Origin: Chromatiaceae bacterium
GTDB lineage: Bacteria > Pseudomonadota > Gammaproteobacteria > Chromatiales > Chromatiaceae
NCBI GenBank assembly: GCA_024235255.1
Contig: JACKMT010000002.1
Coordinates: forward strand, 372,001 to 436,000
Reading direction: 5' to 3'
Length of the DNA stretch: 64,000 nt
Made by a program: the position numbers and the translations under genes. Numbering within the stretch: position 1 is the stretch's first letter; each line of letters opens with the position of its first letter. Under the pieces are notes generated by a model. The model did not search any database. It was not told the DNA's origin and worked only from the letters and a program-made list of their open reading frames with translations. This document shows, piece after piece, positions 35,020 to 44,298 of the stretch.

Positions 35020-36072
35020 ATGCTTCCGTCCAGAATGAACAGACCGGCAGTACTTCTCTGCTGCTGGTTGCCGCTGCTGCTCGTGACGACTTCCGCAGCG
35101 GACCAACAGAGCCCGGTTGTGGTTACCACCGCTGCCGCCGGAGAACTGCGCTACCTGCCGCTGATCTCCGTTCCGGCCACGACGCTGAGCCTTGGCGAGA
35201 GCCGCGTCAGTCCGCGTACGCCGGGGTTTATAGTGCAGCTGCCAGTGCGGGTGGGTGACCAGATCAAACAGGGTGAACTGCTGGCCGAACTGGACTGTAC
35301 GACAAATCTCAGCCAGCAGAGAGAGGCTGAGGCAGCCAGAGAATCTGCGGCAGCGCAGCTGAACCTGGCTCAGCGCCAGATCAGGCGCACGAAAACCCTG
35401 CGCGAAGAGCGCAATATTTCGGAGGAGACGCTAAACCAGCGGGAGACCGACCTGGAAACCGCACGGGCTGAGCTCAACCGGGCAGCCGCCGTGCTCGAAA
35501 AGGTGCGCTACGATGTGCTGCACTGCAGGATAACCGCACCGTTCAGCGGTGTGGTGCTGGAGCGGCTGGCAGCGGAGGGGGAGTGGATCGCGCCGGGCCA
35601 GCCAGTCGTGCGGCTGGTGGACACCGAACGTCTGGAGGTATCGGCGCAGATACCGCTGCATCAGGCCGACTCGCTGATACAGGCGAAACAGCTGGAGCTG
35701 CTGACTGACGGTGAATCTTACCGGCTGAAACTTCGCCATCTGCTGCCGTTGGTTGACATGCGCGGCCGCAACCGGGAGGCGCGCATGGAGTTCACCGGCA
35801 ACAGTGCGCTGCCGGGCAGCAGCGGCCGTATGCAGTGGCGTGCCGACGAGTTTCACCTGCCTGCGGATATTCCGGTGCGGCGCGGGGGTAAACTCGGCGT
35901 GATGCTGGAACAAAACGGTAGTGCGCGTTTTCTCCCGCTGGAGAGTGCACTCGAAGGCCATCCCGCCGCAATCGATCTCCCGCCGGAGACACGCATTATT
36001 CTGCAGGGCAGGCAAAAAGTGACCGATGGCGAAAAAGTGCAGGTTTCCGCCGGGAAACAGGATGCGCCTTGA
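35020..36072 (+). CDS. RND efflux pump periplasmic adaptor (membrane fusion protein)
   Basis: The 350-aa protein has a signal peptide (PAVLLCCWLPLLLVTTSAA), a split lipoyl-type domain (VQLPVRVGDQIKQGELLAELD and ITAPFSGVVLERLAAEGEWI), a coiled-coil hairpin (about 90-165, many Glu/Arg/Ala heptads), and a beta-barrel. It joins an inner-membrane RND pump to an outer-membrane channel. The pump gene follows after 3 bp; no TolC-type channel gene is adjacent, so a shared channel elsewhere is likely. Confidence 0.9.
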   Translation: MLPSRMNRPAVLLCCWLPLLLVTTSAADQQSPVVVTTAAAGELRYLPLISVPATTLSLGESRVSPRTPGFIVQLPVRVGDQIKQGELLAELDCTTNLSQQREAEAARESAAAQLNLAQRQIRRTKTLREERNISEETLNQRETDLETARAELNRAAAVLEKVRYDVLHCRITAPFSGVVLERLAAEGEWIAPGQPVVRLVDTERLEVSAQIPLHQADSLIQAKQLELLTDGESYRLKLRHLLPLVDMRGRNREARMEFTGNSALPGSSGRMQWRADEFHLPADIPVRRGGKLGVMLEQNGSARFLPLESALEGHPAAIDLPPETRIILQGRQKVTDGEKVQVSAGKQDAP

Positions 36073-36075
36073 GCG

Positions 36076-39000
36076 ATGCTTGCCAGACTCTACCAAAATC
36101 ATGTCCTTGCCAATCTGACCTTTGTTCTGGTGCTGGCGATGGGCTTGCTCTCGTACAACCTGCTGCCGCGGCAGCAGGACCCCAGCATCAACTTTAATTG
36201 GATCGATATCACGACCGGTCTGCCTGGCGCCGCCGCGGAAGATGTGGAAAAACGGGTAACCGAGGTCCTGGAGAAAAAGATCCGCCGGATATCCGATATC
36301 AAGTTTGTCTCCAGCATCAGCCGTGAAGGCATCTCCAATATCCTGGTCCGTTTTCACGACATCCCCGAGCGGGTTTTCGACAAACGCGTCGCCGATTTGC
36401 GGCGCGAGGTGCAGAACGCGGAGTCCGAACTGCCGGACGATGCCGGGTCGCCCTTCATTTTCGAGATTACCAGCGCCAACGCTTTTCCCAGCGCGGTCCT
36501 GGCGATTGTAGGCATGGCAGATGACGAAAATCTCCGTCGTCAGGGTGAAATCGTTAAAAAAGATCTGGAGCGGATCCTCGGCGTGGACCGGATCATGGCG
36601 ACGGCGCTGCGCGATCCCGAGCTGCAGATAAATTTTCTGCCGGAACGGCTCGAAGCCACCGGCATCTCGCCCAGCCAGCTGAGCGATACCCTGGCCAGCA
36701 ATTTCAAGGATATAGCAGCCGGCAACACCAGAGTCAGCGACCGGAACTGGCTGGTGAGAATAATCGGCCGGGACAGCAACCCGGATTATCTCGCCGGACT
36801 GCCGGTACTGGGTGCAGACAGGGAGGTCCCCCTCGGCACGCTGGCGGAAGTGGTGCGCGCCAGAGAGGAGGCCAGCGCGATCGTACGCTACAACGGCAGA
36901 CCGGCAATCATGCTGGCGATCACCAAAAAGGAGAATGCCAACACGCTGGAACTGGTGGAACGGATCACAGCGTATGTCGACGACCGCAACCGCTTCAGCA
37001 GCGGCACCGGAGTCGATCTCACGCTGATCGACGACCAGACTGAAATCACCCGCAGCGCACTCCACACCATGGAGACCAACGCGCTGCTCGGGCTGTTGAT
37101 GGTGCTGCTTGTCACCTGGCTGTTTCTGGGCAGCCGTATCGCCCTGCTGACCACCATCGGCATTCCGTTTATTCTGGCGGGCACCTTCTGGACCTTGCGC
37201 AGTTTTGGTCACTCCCTAAATGTGACTGTGTTATTGGGTGTGGTCATCAGCCTGGGCATGCTGGTGGATGACGCCGTGGTGGTGGTGGAGTCTATCTACT
37301 ATCGCCTGCAGCGGGGCATGGCCGCCCTGCCCGCCGCCTTGGCGGCGTTGAAAGAGGTGTTCGCGCCGGTCACGACCGCCGTCCTGACCACCATTGCCGC
37401 CTTCCTTCCCTTGATGCTGCTGCCCGGCATTCTCGGAAAGTATATGCTGGTCATCCCATTAGTGGTCACCATTGCGCTGGCAATAAGCCTGGTGGAGGCC
37501 TACTGGATGCTGCCCGCCCACATGCTGGGAGTCAATGTCTCTTTCTCCAACTCCTCCAGGGTTCAGCGGTTGCGGAACGGTTTTTTGCGCTGGATCCGGC
37601 GCAGCTACACCCGCCTGTTGGTCAGGGCGCTGCGCTGGCCCCGGTTGATTCTGCTGCTGGTGATCTGCATGTTCGCCGCCGCGCTCGCGGCCACACTGGC
37701 TGGCCGGATAAAGCTGGACTTCTTCGCCTCGGATCCGATTCGCCTGTTCTACATCAATCTGGAGATGCCCGCAGGTACGCCGCTGGAGCTGACCATCGCC
37801 AAAACCGTGGCGGTGGAACAGACCGTGCGTGAACGGGTAAAAACCGGGGAGGTACGCAACATTATCAGTTACGCCGGCCAGATGTTTACCGAAACCACCC
37901 CCTTTTACGGCGACCAGTTCGGCCAGATTATGGTCTCCCTCAATCCTGCCACCGTGCAAATACGCTCGGTGGACGAAATGATCGAAGCGATGCGCGCAGC
38001 GGTAACGGCAACGCCGGGCACCGAGAAGATCTCCTTCCTGCGCCTGGCCGGCGGACCGCCAACGTCGAAGCCGATTCAGGTCAAGGTCCGCGGCGATGAG
38101 ATTGATAGCCTGCGGCGGGCGGTGGCGGAGTTGAAAGCCATTCTTGAGCAAAACCCAGCCGTCCGGGATATCAGCGACGACGACAGCCGCGGCCAGATGG
38201 AGTTGCAGGCGAGAGTCAATCAGGATGCAGCGCGCCGGGCCGGCATCACGCCGGATGAGGTGATGCGTACACTGCGACTGCTGGTGGACGGTGAAATTGT
38301 TGCCGAAATGCAGGATCAGGGTGAGGAGCTCGAGGTTCGCGTACGTGCCAAACCGGGAAATCTTGACAATATCGGACTACCCGGCAACTTCACTCTGCCG
38401 CTGGCTGACGGCGGACGGATCGCACTCAGGGAACTGCTCGAGACCGAATCGGGAGCGAGTCTGGGTAACATCCGGCATTACGACTTCCGACGCACCATTA
38501 CGGTCGAGGCCGACCTGGACAAATCACTGACCGATACGGTCACTGCCAACCGGGAGATCATCCAGGAGTGGGAGCGGTTACACCACCGGTTTCCGGAGAT
38601 AGATCTCGATTTTTCCGGTGAGCTCGACGACATTCAGGAGAGTATCGATTCGATCCAGGCGCTGTTCCTGCTGGGGCTGGGCCTGATGTACATGATTCTG
38701 GGCACCCAGTTCAGGAGCTATTTTCAACCCCTGATGATCCTCAGCACCGTGCCTATGGCTTTCACCGGCGTCGTGGTCGGGCTGATCATCACCGAGAACC
38801 CACTGAGCCTGTTCACCATGTATGGCGTGGTCGCGCTTGCCGGAATTGCGGTTAATGCGGCGATCGTGTTGATCAGTGCCGCCAACGAGCGGCTGGAACG
38901 CGGCATGAGTGTGCTGCACGCCACGCTCTACGCCGCCCGTCGCCGGGTCATTCCGATCCTGATCACCTCGCTCACCACCATCGCCGGACTTTTCTCGCTC

Positions 39001-39168
39001 GCGACCGGGCTGGGCGGCCACTCGCTGATGTGGGGGCCGGTTGCCACTGCCATCGTCTGGGGCCTGATGGTCTCCACCCTGTTGACACTGTTCGTCATCC
39101 CCCTGCTCTACCGCATCTCCATGGGCTCGAAACTGGCCACCGGCAGACGAAACCGGGCCCGCGCATAA
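36076..39168 (+). CDS. RND-family efflux transporter permease
   Basis: The 1030-aa protein is an AcrB/MdtB-type proton-driven exporter. It has the first TM near residue 12, a large porter loop starting QDPSINFNWIDITTGLPGAA, TM bundles at about 330-540 and 860-1010, and TM4 with GVVISLGMLVDDAVVVVE carrying the paired Asp of the proton relay. The second half shows the YGVVALAGIAVNAAIVLI motif. The charged residues argue for an active pump. Substrate cannot be read from sequence. Confidence 0.93.
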   Translation: MLARLYQNHVLANLTFVLVLAMGLLSYNLLPRQQDPSINFNWIDITTGLPGAAAEDVEKRVTEVLEKKIRRISDIKFVSSISREGISNILVRFHDIPERVFDKRVADLRREVQNAESELPDDAGSPFIFEITSANAFPSAVLAIVGMADDENLRRQGEIVKKDLERILGVDRIMATALRDPELQINFLPERLEATGISPSQLSDTLASNFKDIAAGNTRVSDRNWLVRIIGRDSNPDYLAGLPVLGADREVPLGTLAEVVRAREEASAIVRYNGRPAIMLAITKKENANTLELVERITAYVDDRNRFSSGTGVDLTLIDDQTEITRSALHTMETNALLGLLMVLLVTWLFLGSRIALLTTIGIPFILAGTFWTLRSFGHSLNVTVLLGVVISLGMLVDDAVVVVESIYYRLQRGMAALPAALAALKEVFAPVTTAVLTTIAAFLPLMLLPGILGKYMLVIPLVVTIALAISLVEAYWMLPAHMLGVNVSFSNSSRVQRLRNGFLRWIRRSYTRLLVRALRWPRLILLLVICMFAAALAATLAGRIKLDFFASDPIRLFYINLEMPAGTPLELTIAKTVAVEQTVRERVKTGEVRNIISYAGQMFTETTPFYGDQFGQIMVSLNPATVQIRSVDEMIEAMRAAVTATPGTEKISFLRLAGGPPTSKPIQVKVRGDEIDSLRRAVAELKAILEQNPAVRDISDDDSRGQMELQARVNQDAARRAGITPDEVMRTLRLLVDGEIVAEMQDQGEELEVRVRAKPGNLDNIGLPGNFTLPLADGGRIALRELLETESGASLGNIRHYDFRRTITVEADLDKSLTDTVTANREIIQEWERLHHRFPEIDLDFSGELDDIQESIDSIQALFLLGLGLMYMILGTQFRSYFQPLMILSTVPMAFTGVVVGLIITENPLSLFTMYGVVALAGIAVNAAIVLISAANERLERGMSVLHATLYAARRRVIPILITSLTTIAGLFSLATGLGGHSLMWGPVATAIVWGLMVSTLLTLFVIPLLYRISMGSKLATGRRNRARA

Positions 39169-39267
39169 TAGTTTAGTATTATACTCTGCTATTATAAGAT
39201 AGCATAAGCACTCTTCAGCCAAACCCCGCTCCTGCTAACGGCAGGCAGTGATCAGGAACCTCAGCTT

Positions 39268-41355
39268 ATGGCTAAAAACGGACTTGCAGGCGCCACCAGC
39301 CCCTATCTGCTGCAGCACGCGGACAATCCGGTGGATTGGCACCAGTGGGGAGAAGAGGCACTGACCCTGGCCAGGGAAGAGGACAGACCCATTCTGCTCT
39401 CGATCGGCTACTCCGCCTGTCATTGGTGCCACGTGATGGCACATGAATCTTTCGAAGATGCAGCCACCGCGGCGCTGATGAATGAGTTTTTCGTCAATAT
39501 TAAAGTGGACCGGGAGGAGCGGCCGGATCTTGACAGTATTTACCAGTCAGCGCACCAACTGCTCACGCAGCGGCCCGGCGGCTGGCCGCTCACCGTATTC
39601 CTGACGCCGGATGACCAGACCCCCTTTTTTGCCGGCACCTATTTCCCCCGAGTAGCACGCCACGGACTGCCTGCATTCGGCGATCTACTGCGCGGTATCG
39701 CAAATGCCTACCAGGAGCAATATGCGGAGATTCGGGAGCAAAACCTTGCCCTGCGAGAGGCGCTCTCGCGCCTCAACCCGGCACACGGAAATGCGGGTCA
39801 GGTGCTGGACGCCAGCCCACTGGAAGGCGCCCATGGGCAGCTGCTCGCCAGCTTCGATGAAGTTCACGGCGGTTTTGGCCGGGCGCCCAAATTCCCGCAT
39901 CCGACGAATCTGGTCCGTATGCTTCGCCACTGGTCGCTCAGCGGGAACAGGAACCAAGCCGACCCGCGTACGCTGTTTGTAGTGGATCATACCCTGACCC
40001 GAATGGCTCTGAGCGGAATCAACGACCAGCTCGGCGGTGGTTTCTGCCGCTATTCGACCGATAACGCGTGGATGATCCCGCACTTCGAAAAGATGCTCTA
40101 CGATAACGGCCCCCTGCTTGGCCTCTACAGCGACCTCTGGCGGGCGACGGCAAAACCACTGTTTCAGGAGACTGCCTGTGCTACCGCTGAGTGGGTCATC
40201 CGGGAGATGCAGTCGCCCGAAGGTGGCTACTACGCATCGCTGGATGCCGACAGCGAGGGCGAGGAGGGGCGCTTTTACGTCTGGTCCGCCGATGAGATCC
40301 GAGCGCTGTTGGACGAAAACGAATACCGACACCTGGCTTGCTACTATGGTCTCGACCGCAAACCCAACTTTGAGGGGCGCTGGCAGCTGCACAATTTTGC
40401 CTCGATTGCTGAACTCAACCAGCGCTTCGGCACAACCGGAGAAGAGGCAGCGACACTGCTCGATTCGGCCCGGGAGAAACTCCTGCAATCGCGCGCCTCA
40501 CGCGTCCGCCCGGGTCGGGATGAGAAAATCCTCACCTCCTGGAACGCGCTGATGATCAAGGGAATCGCCAGGGCGGGCCGCCTGCTTGAGCGGTCGGATT
40601 TCGTTGCGTCCGCCGAACGGGCATTGCGCTTCATCAGGCTTCATATGTGGCGCGACGGCAGGCTGCTGGCAACACATAAAGACGGCAGGTCGCAGCTGCC
40701 AGCCTACCTGGATGACTATGCTTTTCTGATCGACGCAATTCTGGAACAGCTGCAGGCACGCTGGAGCGCCGATAACCTGAAATTCGCGATAACGCTGGCA
40801 GAAGTAGTGATGCAACGGTTCCACGATCCCAGTGGCGGCGGATTTTTTTTTACCGCCGATGATCATGAAAAGCTGATTCACCGCCCCAAGCCCTTCAGCG
40901 ACAACGCAACCCCGGCCGGCAACGGTGTGGCGGCCTTTGTACTGATTCGCCTGGGGCACCTGCTGGGGGAAGAGCGATACATCAGCGCGGCGGAGGGCAC
41001 GCTAAAAATCGCCTGGCAACAGATACGCCAGCTGCCGCATGCGCACGGCACGCTGTTGGATGCACTGGAAGAGCTTATCAATCCCACCGAGATTGTCGTG
41101 ATCCGCGCGGACGACGCCGAGCTGGAGCGGTGGCGCCGGCGAGCATCCAAACACTACACGCCGCGACGCTACACGCTCGCAATTCCCGCCACGGAGGCCG
41201 ATTTACCGGGGCTGCTCGACGCCCGTCGGGCCAGCGGGCCGGTCATAGCTTATATCTGCAGTGGCATCCGGTGCGAATCGCCGATCGAAGATTTATCAGC
41301 CTTCGACAAACGCCTTTCGGTTACCGAATACAGGGGCGCCCCTAAACGTCAATAA
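39268..41355 (+). CDS. YyaL/SPATA20-type thioredoxin-domain protein (DUF255)
   Basis: The 695-aa protein begins with the DUF255 thioredoxin-like domain (NPVDWHQWGEEALTLAREED; active-site-like SACHWCHVM with Cys51 and Cys54). An alpha/alpha toroid glycosidase-like domain follows to the end (GGGFCRYSTDNAWMIPHFEKM; DEKILTSWNALMIKG). Members are widespread and of uncertain function; a redox or sugar-epimerase-like role has been proposed. It starts 99 bp after the RND gene with no obvious link to it. Confidence 0.92.
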   Translation: MAKNGLAGATSPYLLQHADNPVDWHQWGEEALTLAREEDRPILLSIGYSACHWCHVMAHESFEDAATAALMNEFFVNIKVDREERPDLDSIYQSAHQLLTQRPGGWPLTVFLTPDDQTPFFAGTYFPRVARHGLPAFGDLLRGIANAYQEQYAEIREQNLALREALSRLNPAHGNAGQVLDASPLEGAHGQLLASFDEVHGGFGRAPKFPHPTNLVRMLRHWSLSGNRNQADPRTLFVVDHTLTRMALSGINDQLGGGFCRYSTDNAWMIPHFEKMLYDNGPLLGLYSDLWRATAKPLFQETACATAEWVIREMQSPEGGYYASLDADSEGEEGRFYVWSADEIRALLDENEYRHLACYYGLDRKPNFEGRWQLHNFASIAELNQRFGTTGEEAATLLDSAREKLLQSRASRVRPGRDEKILTSWNALMIKGIARAGRLLERSDFVASAERALRFIRLHMWRDGRLLATHKDGRSQLPAYLDDYAFLIDAILEQLQARWSADNLKFAITLAEVVMQRFHDPSGGGFFFTADDHEKLIHRPKPFSDNATPAGNGVAAFVLIRLGHLLGEERYISAAEGTLKIAWQQIRQLPHAHGTLLDALEELINPTEIVVIRADDAELERWRRRASKHYTPRRYTLAIPATEADLPGLLDARRASGPVIAYICSGIRCESPIEDLSAFDKRLSVTEYRGAPKRQ

Positions 41356-41362
41356 GTAGGAG

Positions 41363-41818
41363 CTATTCGCTCCAGCGCCGCTCCGCGTCGTTATCGCTAT
41401 GCCGTGCACTGACCCAGCGGTCACCATCGCGGGTGCGCTCTTTCTTCCAGAAGGGCGCACGGGTCTTGAGATAATCAATCACGAATTCACAGGCATGAAA
41501 AGCTTCACCGCGATGCGCACTCGCCACGGCCACCAGTACAATGGCATCCGTTGGCTTCAATTCACCGACCCGGTGCACTACCCGAATTCCCAACAAATCC
41601 CAGCGACGCTCTGCCTCATCCAGGATCTCTGCCAGCACTTTTTCGGTCATTCCGGGATAGTGCTCAAGGAACATGTCGGAGACTTGGTCTCCCTCATTCA
41701 TGTCCCGCATCAGTCCAAGGAATGTGACCAAGGCGCCGACTGCAGGGTTTTGCGCCCTCAGCTCGTCCTGGATAGCCTGGATATCGAAGGGCTCGTTCTG
41801 GATCAGAATTCTGTTCAT
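41363..41818 (-). CDS. moaE: Molybdopterin synthase catalytic subunit
   Basis: MoaE uses sulfur from MoaD thiocarboxylate to convert precursor Z into molybdopterin. The 151-aa protein shows GALVTFLGLMRD, LEHYPGMTEKVL, IRVVHRVGELKPTDAIVLVAVAS, and the catalytic-Lys region KTRAPFWKKE. It is the last gene of a minus-strand Moco operon but is separated from moaD by 331 bp of repeats and palindrome, so it may need its own promoter. Confidence 0.96.
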   Translation of the reverse strand: MNRILIQNEPFDIQAIQDELRAQNPAVGALVTFLGLMRDMNEGDQVSDMFLEHYPGMTEKVLAEILDEAERRWDLLGIRVVHRVGELKPTDAIVLVAVASAHRGEAFHACEFVIDYLKTRAPFWKKERTRDGDRWVSARHSDNDAERRWSE

Positions 41819-41852
41819 GGTCTGTTCTTAAATGTCGCTACTCGACTCAACG

Positions 41853-41920
41853 CATCGGGTTTTCGTCCCAACAGTTTGGCATCAAGACACATCCATGTGG
41901 CATCGATCCGGCCCGACATC
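41853..41920. repeat. REP-like element, unit 1
   Basis: This 68-bp unit matches 42031-42098 in the same orientation with about 12 differences. The shared core is CACATCCATGTGGCA followed by CGATCCGGCCCGACATC. It contains the internal dyad CACAT-cc-ATGTG. Its outer left end has diverged (ATCGGGTTTTCG against TGTCGGGCGTTCG in unit 2). Confidence 0.8.
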
Positions 41921-42030
41921 TCGGCCATTGCTTCGGGGTAATAGCTCCTGCTCTACCTCCCTACATCTGACCTCCAGGGATGGAGGAAATGCAAGCGATT
42001 GCAGGAGCAATCTTTGCCCTGTAGCTCGCT

Positions 42031-42098
42031 TGTCGGGCGTTCGCCCAGACAGTTCGGCACCAACACACATCCATGTGGCACCGATCCGGCCCGACATC
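42031..42098. repeat. REP-like element, unit 2
   Basis: This copy is bounded by a perfect 8-bp inverted repeat (TGTCGGGC at the left, GCCCGACA at the right) and contains the dyads GGGCG-tt-CGCCC and CACAT-cc-ATGTG, so it can fold on itself. The block CTTGTCGGGCGTTCGCCC (42029-42046) occurs again at 42099-42116, directly beside the 37-bp palindrome. Confidence 0.8.
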
Positions 42099-42112
42099 CT
42101 TGTCGGGCGTTC

Positions 42113-42149
42113 GCCCTGATAATTGCTCCACTGGAGCAATTATCAGGGC
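42113..42149. repeat. 37-bp perfect palindrome next to the moaD stop
   Basis: Two perfect 18-bp arms (GCCCTGATAATTGCTCCA at 42113-42130 and its exact complement at 42132-42149) flank a single C (42131). The right arm touches the moaD stop codon (42150-42152, minus strand). In RNA it would make a strong hairpin just after moaD. There is no T-run, so it is not a standard intrinsic terminator. Confidence 0.9.
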
Positions 42150-42395
42150 TCACCCACCCGTGACAGGGGGGAAAAATGCGACTTCGTCGCCGTCGGCAAG
42201 TGATGTAGCCAAATCTGCCATCTCCTGATTTACAGACATCAAAAACAACTGATCATCACCGAAAATCTCCGCCCACTCGCCACCGCGCGCACGCAGCATT
42301 TTCACCAGCGAATGCAGGTCTTGAACAGCATCGACAAACTCTGCGTCGGTGTTCAGATCCTCCCTTAAACGGGCAAAATAGAGCACCTTGATCAT
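42150..42395 (-). CDS. moaD: Molybdopterin synthase sulfur-carrier subunit
   Basis: MoaD is a ubiquitin-like sulfur carrier activated at its C-terminal Gly-Gly. The 81-aa protein begins MIKVLYFARLRED and ends PPVTGG, the required diglycine tail. ATG 42395 overlaps the moeA stop (ATGA), indicating coupling. A longer in-frame extension upstream overlaps moeA and has no similarity. Confidence 0.95.
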   Translation of the reverse strand: MIKVLYFARLREDLNTDAEFVDAVQDLHSLVKMLRARGGEWAEIFGDDQLFLMSVNQEMADLATSLADGDEVAFFPPVTGG

Positions 42396-43642
42396 GTCAA
42401 TAACTCGCTGAAAGGCAGGAACTTTACCAAATCTCCCTTGCGCAGCGGCCGCAGTTCCGGCAACACCGCCAATCCGTTGGCCCATGCCAGGGAGCTGAGC
42501 ACGCCGGAAGAGCGGCTGCGGTGGACCGATATCCATGCCTCACCCTGCTCATCCAGATCCAATCTTGCGCGGGCAAACTCCCGCCGCTTATCGGGCTGTG
42601 GCCAGTCGAAATCGACTCTTGCCGTCACCGCACGGGGAGCCAGTGGTCCGGTCACACCCTGCGCCTTGAGAATAAACGGGCGCGCGAACAGGCAGTAGGT
42701 GACAAACAGCGAGACCGGGTTGCCGGGGGTTCCGATAAAAGGCACCGCTCCGATGCGACCGAATGCCAGCGGCTTGCCCGGGCGGATGGCGATGTTCCAT
42801 AAATCGAGCGTGCCGAGCTTCTCCAGCGCCGGTTTTATATGGTCCTCTTCGCCCACCGATACGCCTCCCGAGGCCATCACCAGGTCCGCCTGCTCTGCGG
42901 CAGTAAGCAGTGCGTTACAGGTGTCGTCAAAGGTATCTTTGACAATACCCAGCTTGATGACTTCGCAACCTATACCTCTTAGCAAACCTTCCAGCGTGAA
43001 TTGATTTGAATTATATATCTGTCCGGGACCAAGTGGGCGCCCTGGCATGACAAGTTCATCACCGGACGAGAATACCGCCACCTTCAGGCGGCGGTGTACA
43101 CTGACTCGTGCAACCCCGACCGAGGCCAGCAGCCCCAGGTGCTGGGGTCCCAGGCGAGTACCTGCGACCAGCACCACCTCGCCCTCACGAGTATCCTCGC
43201 CGGCACGCCGGATATTGGCGCCGGCAGCGGGCAAGCTATTGATCGTCACGTTGTCGCCGATCAGCTCGCATACCTCCTGAATGACAACGGCATCTGCATG
43301 CTGCGGAACCGGCGCACCGGTGAAAATCCGCGCCGCCGTACCCCGGGCAAGAGGCGCCCCTGTACTGCCCGCAGGTATCCGCTGTGAGACCCTCAAACTG
43401 ACCCCCGCGCCGGTCAGGTCAGCGGTGTTAACCGCATAACCATCCATCGCGCTGTTGTCCCAGGGCGGCATGGTAATGCGGCTCGTCACTGCCTCCGCCA
43501 ACACCCGGCCCTGGGCTTCTGCTATCGCAAGCGATTCGGATCCGTCCACACGCTTTGCATGAGAAAGCAGTAGCTCAAGCGCTTTCTCCAGCGGCATCAA
43601 TTCGGAAGGTCCGCAGTGGGATGAACAATCGCATTCGCTCAT
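42392..43642 (-). CDS. moeA: Molybdopterin molybdotransferase
   Basis: MoeA inserts molybdate into adenylated molybdopterin. The 416-aa protein shows PPWDNSAMDGYAVNTADL, IFTGAPVPQHADAVVIQE, the AVFSSGDELVMPG region, MASGGVSVGEEDH, and FIGTPGNPVSLFV in order. A short Cys-rich N-terminus (MSECDCSSHCG) precedes the core and could bind a metal; it is not required by the fold. ATG 43642 follows a GGAGA site. Confidence 0.95.
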   Translation of the reverse strand: MSECDCSSHCGPSELMPLEKALELLLSHAKRVDGSESLAIAEAQGRVLAEAVTSRITMPPWDNSAMDGYAVNTADLTGAGVSLRVSQRIPAGSTGAPLARGTAARIFTGAPVPQHADAVVIQEVCELIGDNVTINSLPAAGANIRRAGEDTREGEVVLVAGTRLGPQHLGLLASVGVARVSVHRRLKVAVFSSGDELVMPGRPLGPGQIYNSNQFTLEGLLRGIGCEVIKLGIVKDTFDDTCNALLTAAEQADLVMASGGVSVGEEDHIKPALEKLGTLDLWNIAIRPGKPLAFGRIGAVPFIGTPGNPVSLFVTYCLFARPFILKAQGVTGPLAPRAVTARVDFDWPQPDKRREFARARLDLDEQGEAWISVHRSRSSGVLSSLAWANGLAVLPELRPLRKGDLVKFLPFSELLT

Positions 43643-43715
43643 TGAGGTTGTCTCTCCATACACCAGCTAACTGGATATGTCTGTAATCGCTTGCCGGTGC
43701 GCCGCCGGCTCATCT

Positions 43716-44234
43716 TCAGGCCCGGAACATCTGAGCGAAATTACAAGGCCGGGTGCGATGGTCCAGCTGTGGCTGGAGTATCCTGCTCCAGCCGGTACGG
43801 CATGCACCGGTCGATCCCGGCAGGCAAAAAATCAGGGTTTGATTGGTCAGACCGGCTATCGCGCGCGACTGGATGGCAGATGCGCCAATCTCCTCCATCG
43901 AGATGGCGCGAAACAGCTCACCGAACCCCTCGATGGGCTTGTCCAATAGTGGTATGACCGCCTCCGGCGTACTGTCGCGACCGGCAATGCCTGTGCCCCC
44001 GGTACTGATGATTGCGTGTACATTGGGATCGGCGATCCAGCGGGAAAAAACTGCGCGCATCTGATAGACATCGTCCTTGACAATCGCCTTTTCCACCAGG
44101 TGGTGACCAGCCTCCTCTACCCCCTGCTGAAGAATTTTACCGGATTTATCCGTCTCCTCACTACGGGTGTCGGAAACCGTCAATACCGCGATATTGAGCG
44201 GTACGAAGCCTGTCTGGTCGAAATGTCCTGTCAT
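43716..44234 (-). CDS. moaB: Molybdopterin adenylyltransferase-type protein MoaB
   Basis: The 172-aa protein is of the MoaB/Mog family, which adenylates molybdopterin before molybdate insertion. Visible are IAVLTVSDTRSEETDKSG near the N-terminus, IISTGGTGIAGRDSTPEAV as the MPT-binding loop, and LIFCLPGSTGACRTGW. ATG 44234 gives family length. It is first in the minus-strand moaB-moeA-moaD-(repeats)-moaE group. Confidence 0.93.
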   Translation of the reverse strand: MTGHFDQTGFVPLNIAVLTVSDTRSEETDKSGKILQQGVEEAGHHLVEKAIVKDDVYQMRAVFSRWIADPNVHAIISTGGTGIAGRDSTPEAVIPLLDKPIEGFGELFRAISMEEIGASAIQSRAIAGLTNQTLIFCLPGSTGACRTGWSRILQPQLDHRTRPCNFAQMFRA

Positions 44235-44298
44235 GATTACCTCTGCGGTGCAAATTAAGGAATGGGAATCGCGGCTTATGGAAGCAACACCCGTTTTA

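Noticed and set aside
35431..37212. 593-codon minus-strand frame across the RND adaptor and pump
   Set aside because: It spans two well-matched plus-strand genes, and its composition (His, Gln, Arg rich) is that of a GC-driven shadow.
41882..42139. Open frame over the moaE-moaD gap with repeated peptide strings such as MSGRIGATWMC
   Set aside because: The repetition follows the DNA repeats and dyads; no start signal, and the same peptide strings appear in other frames. Better explained as REP-like non-coding DNA.
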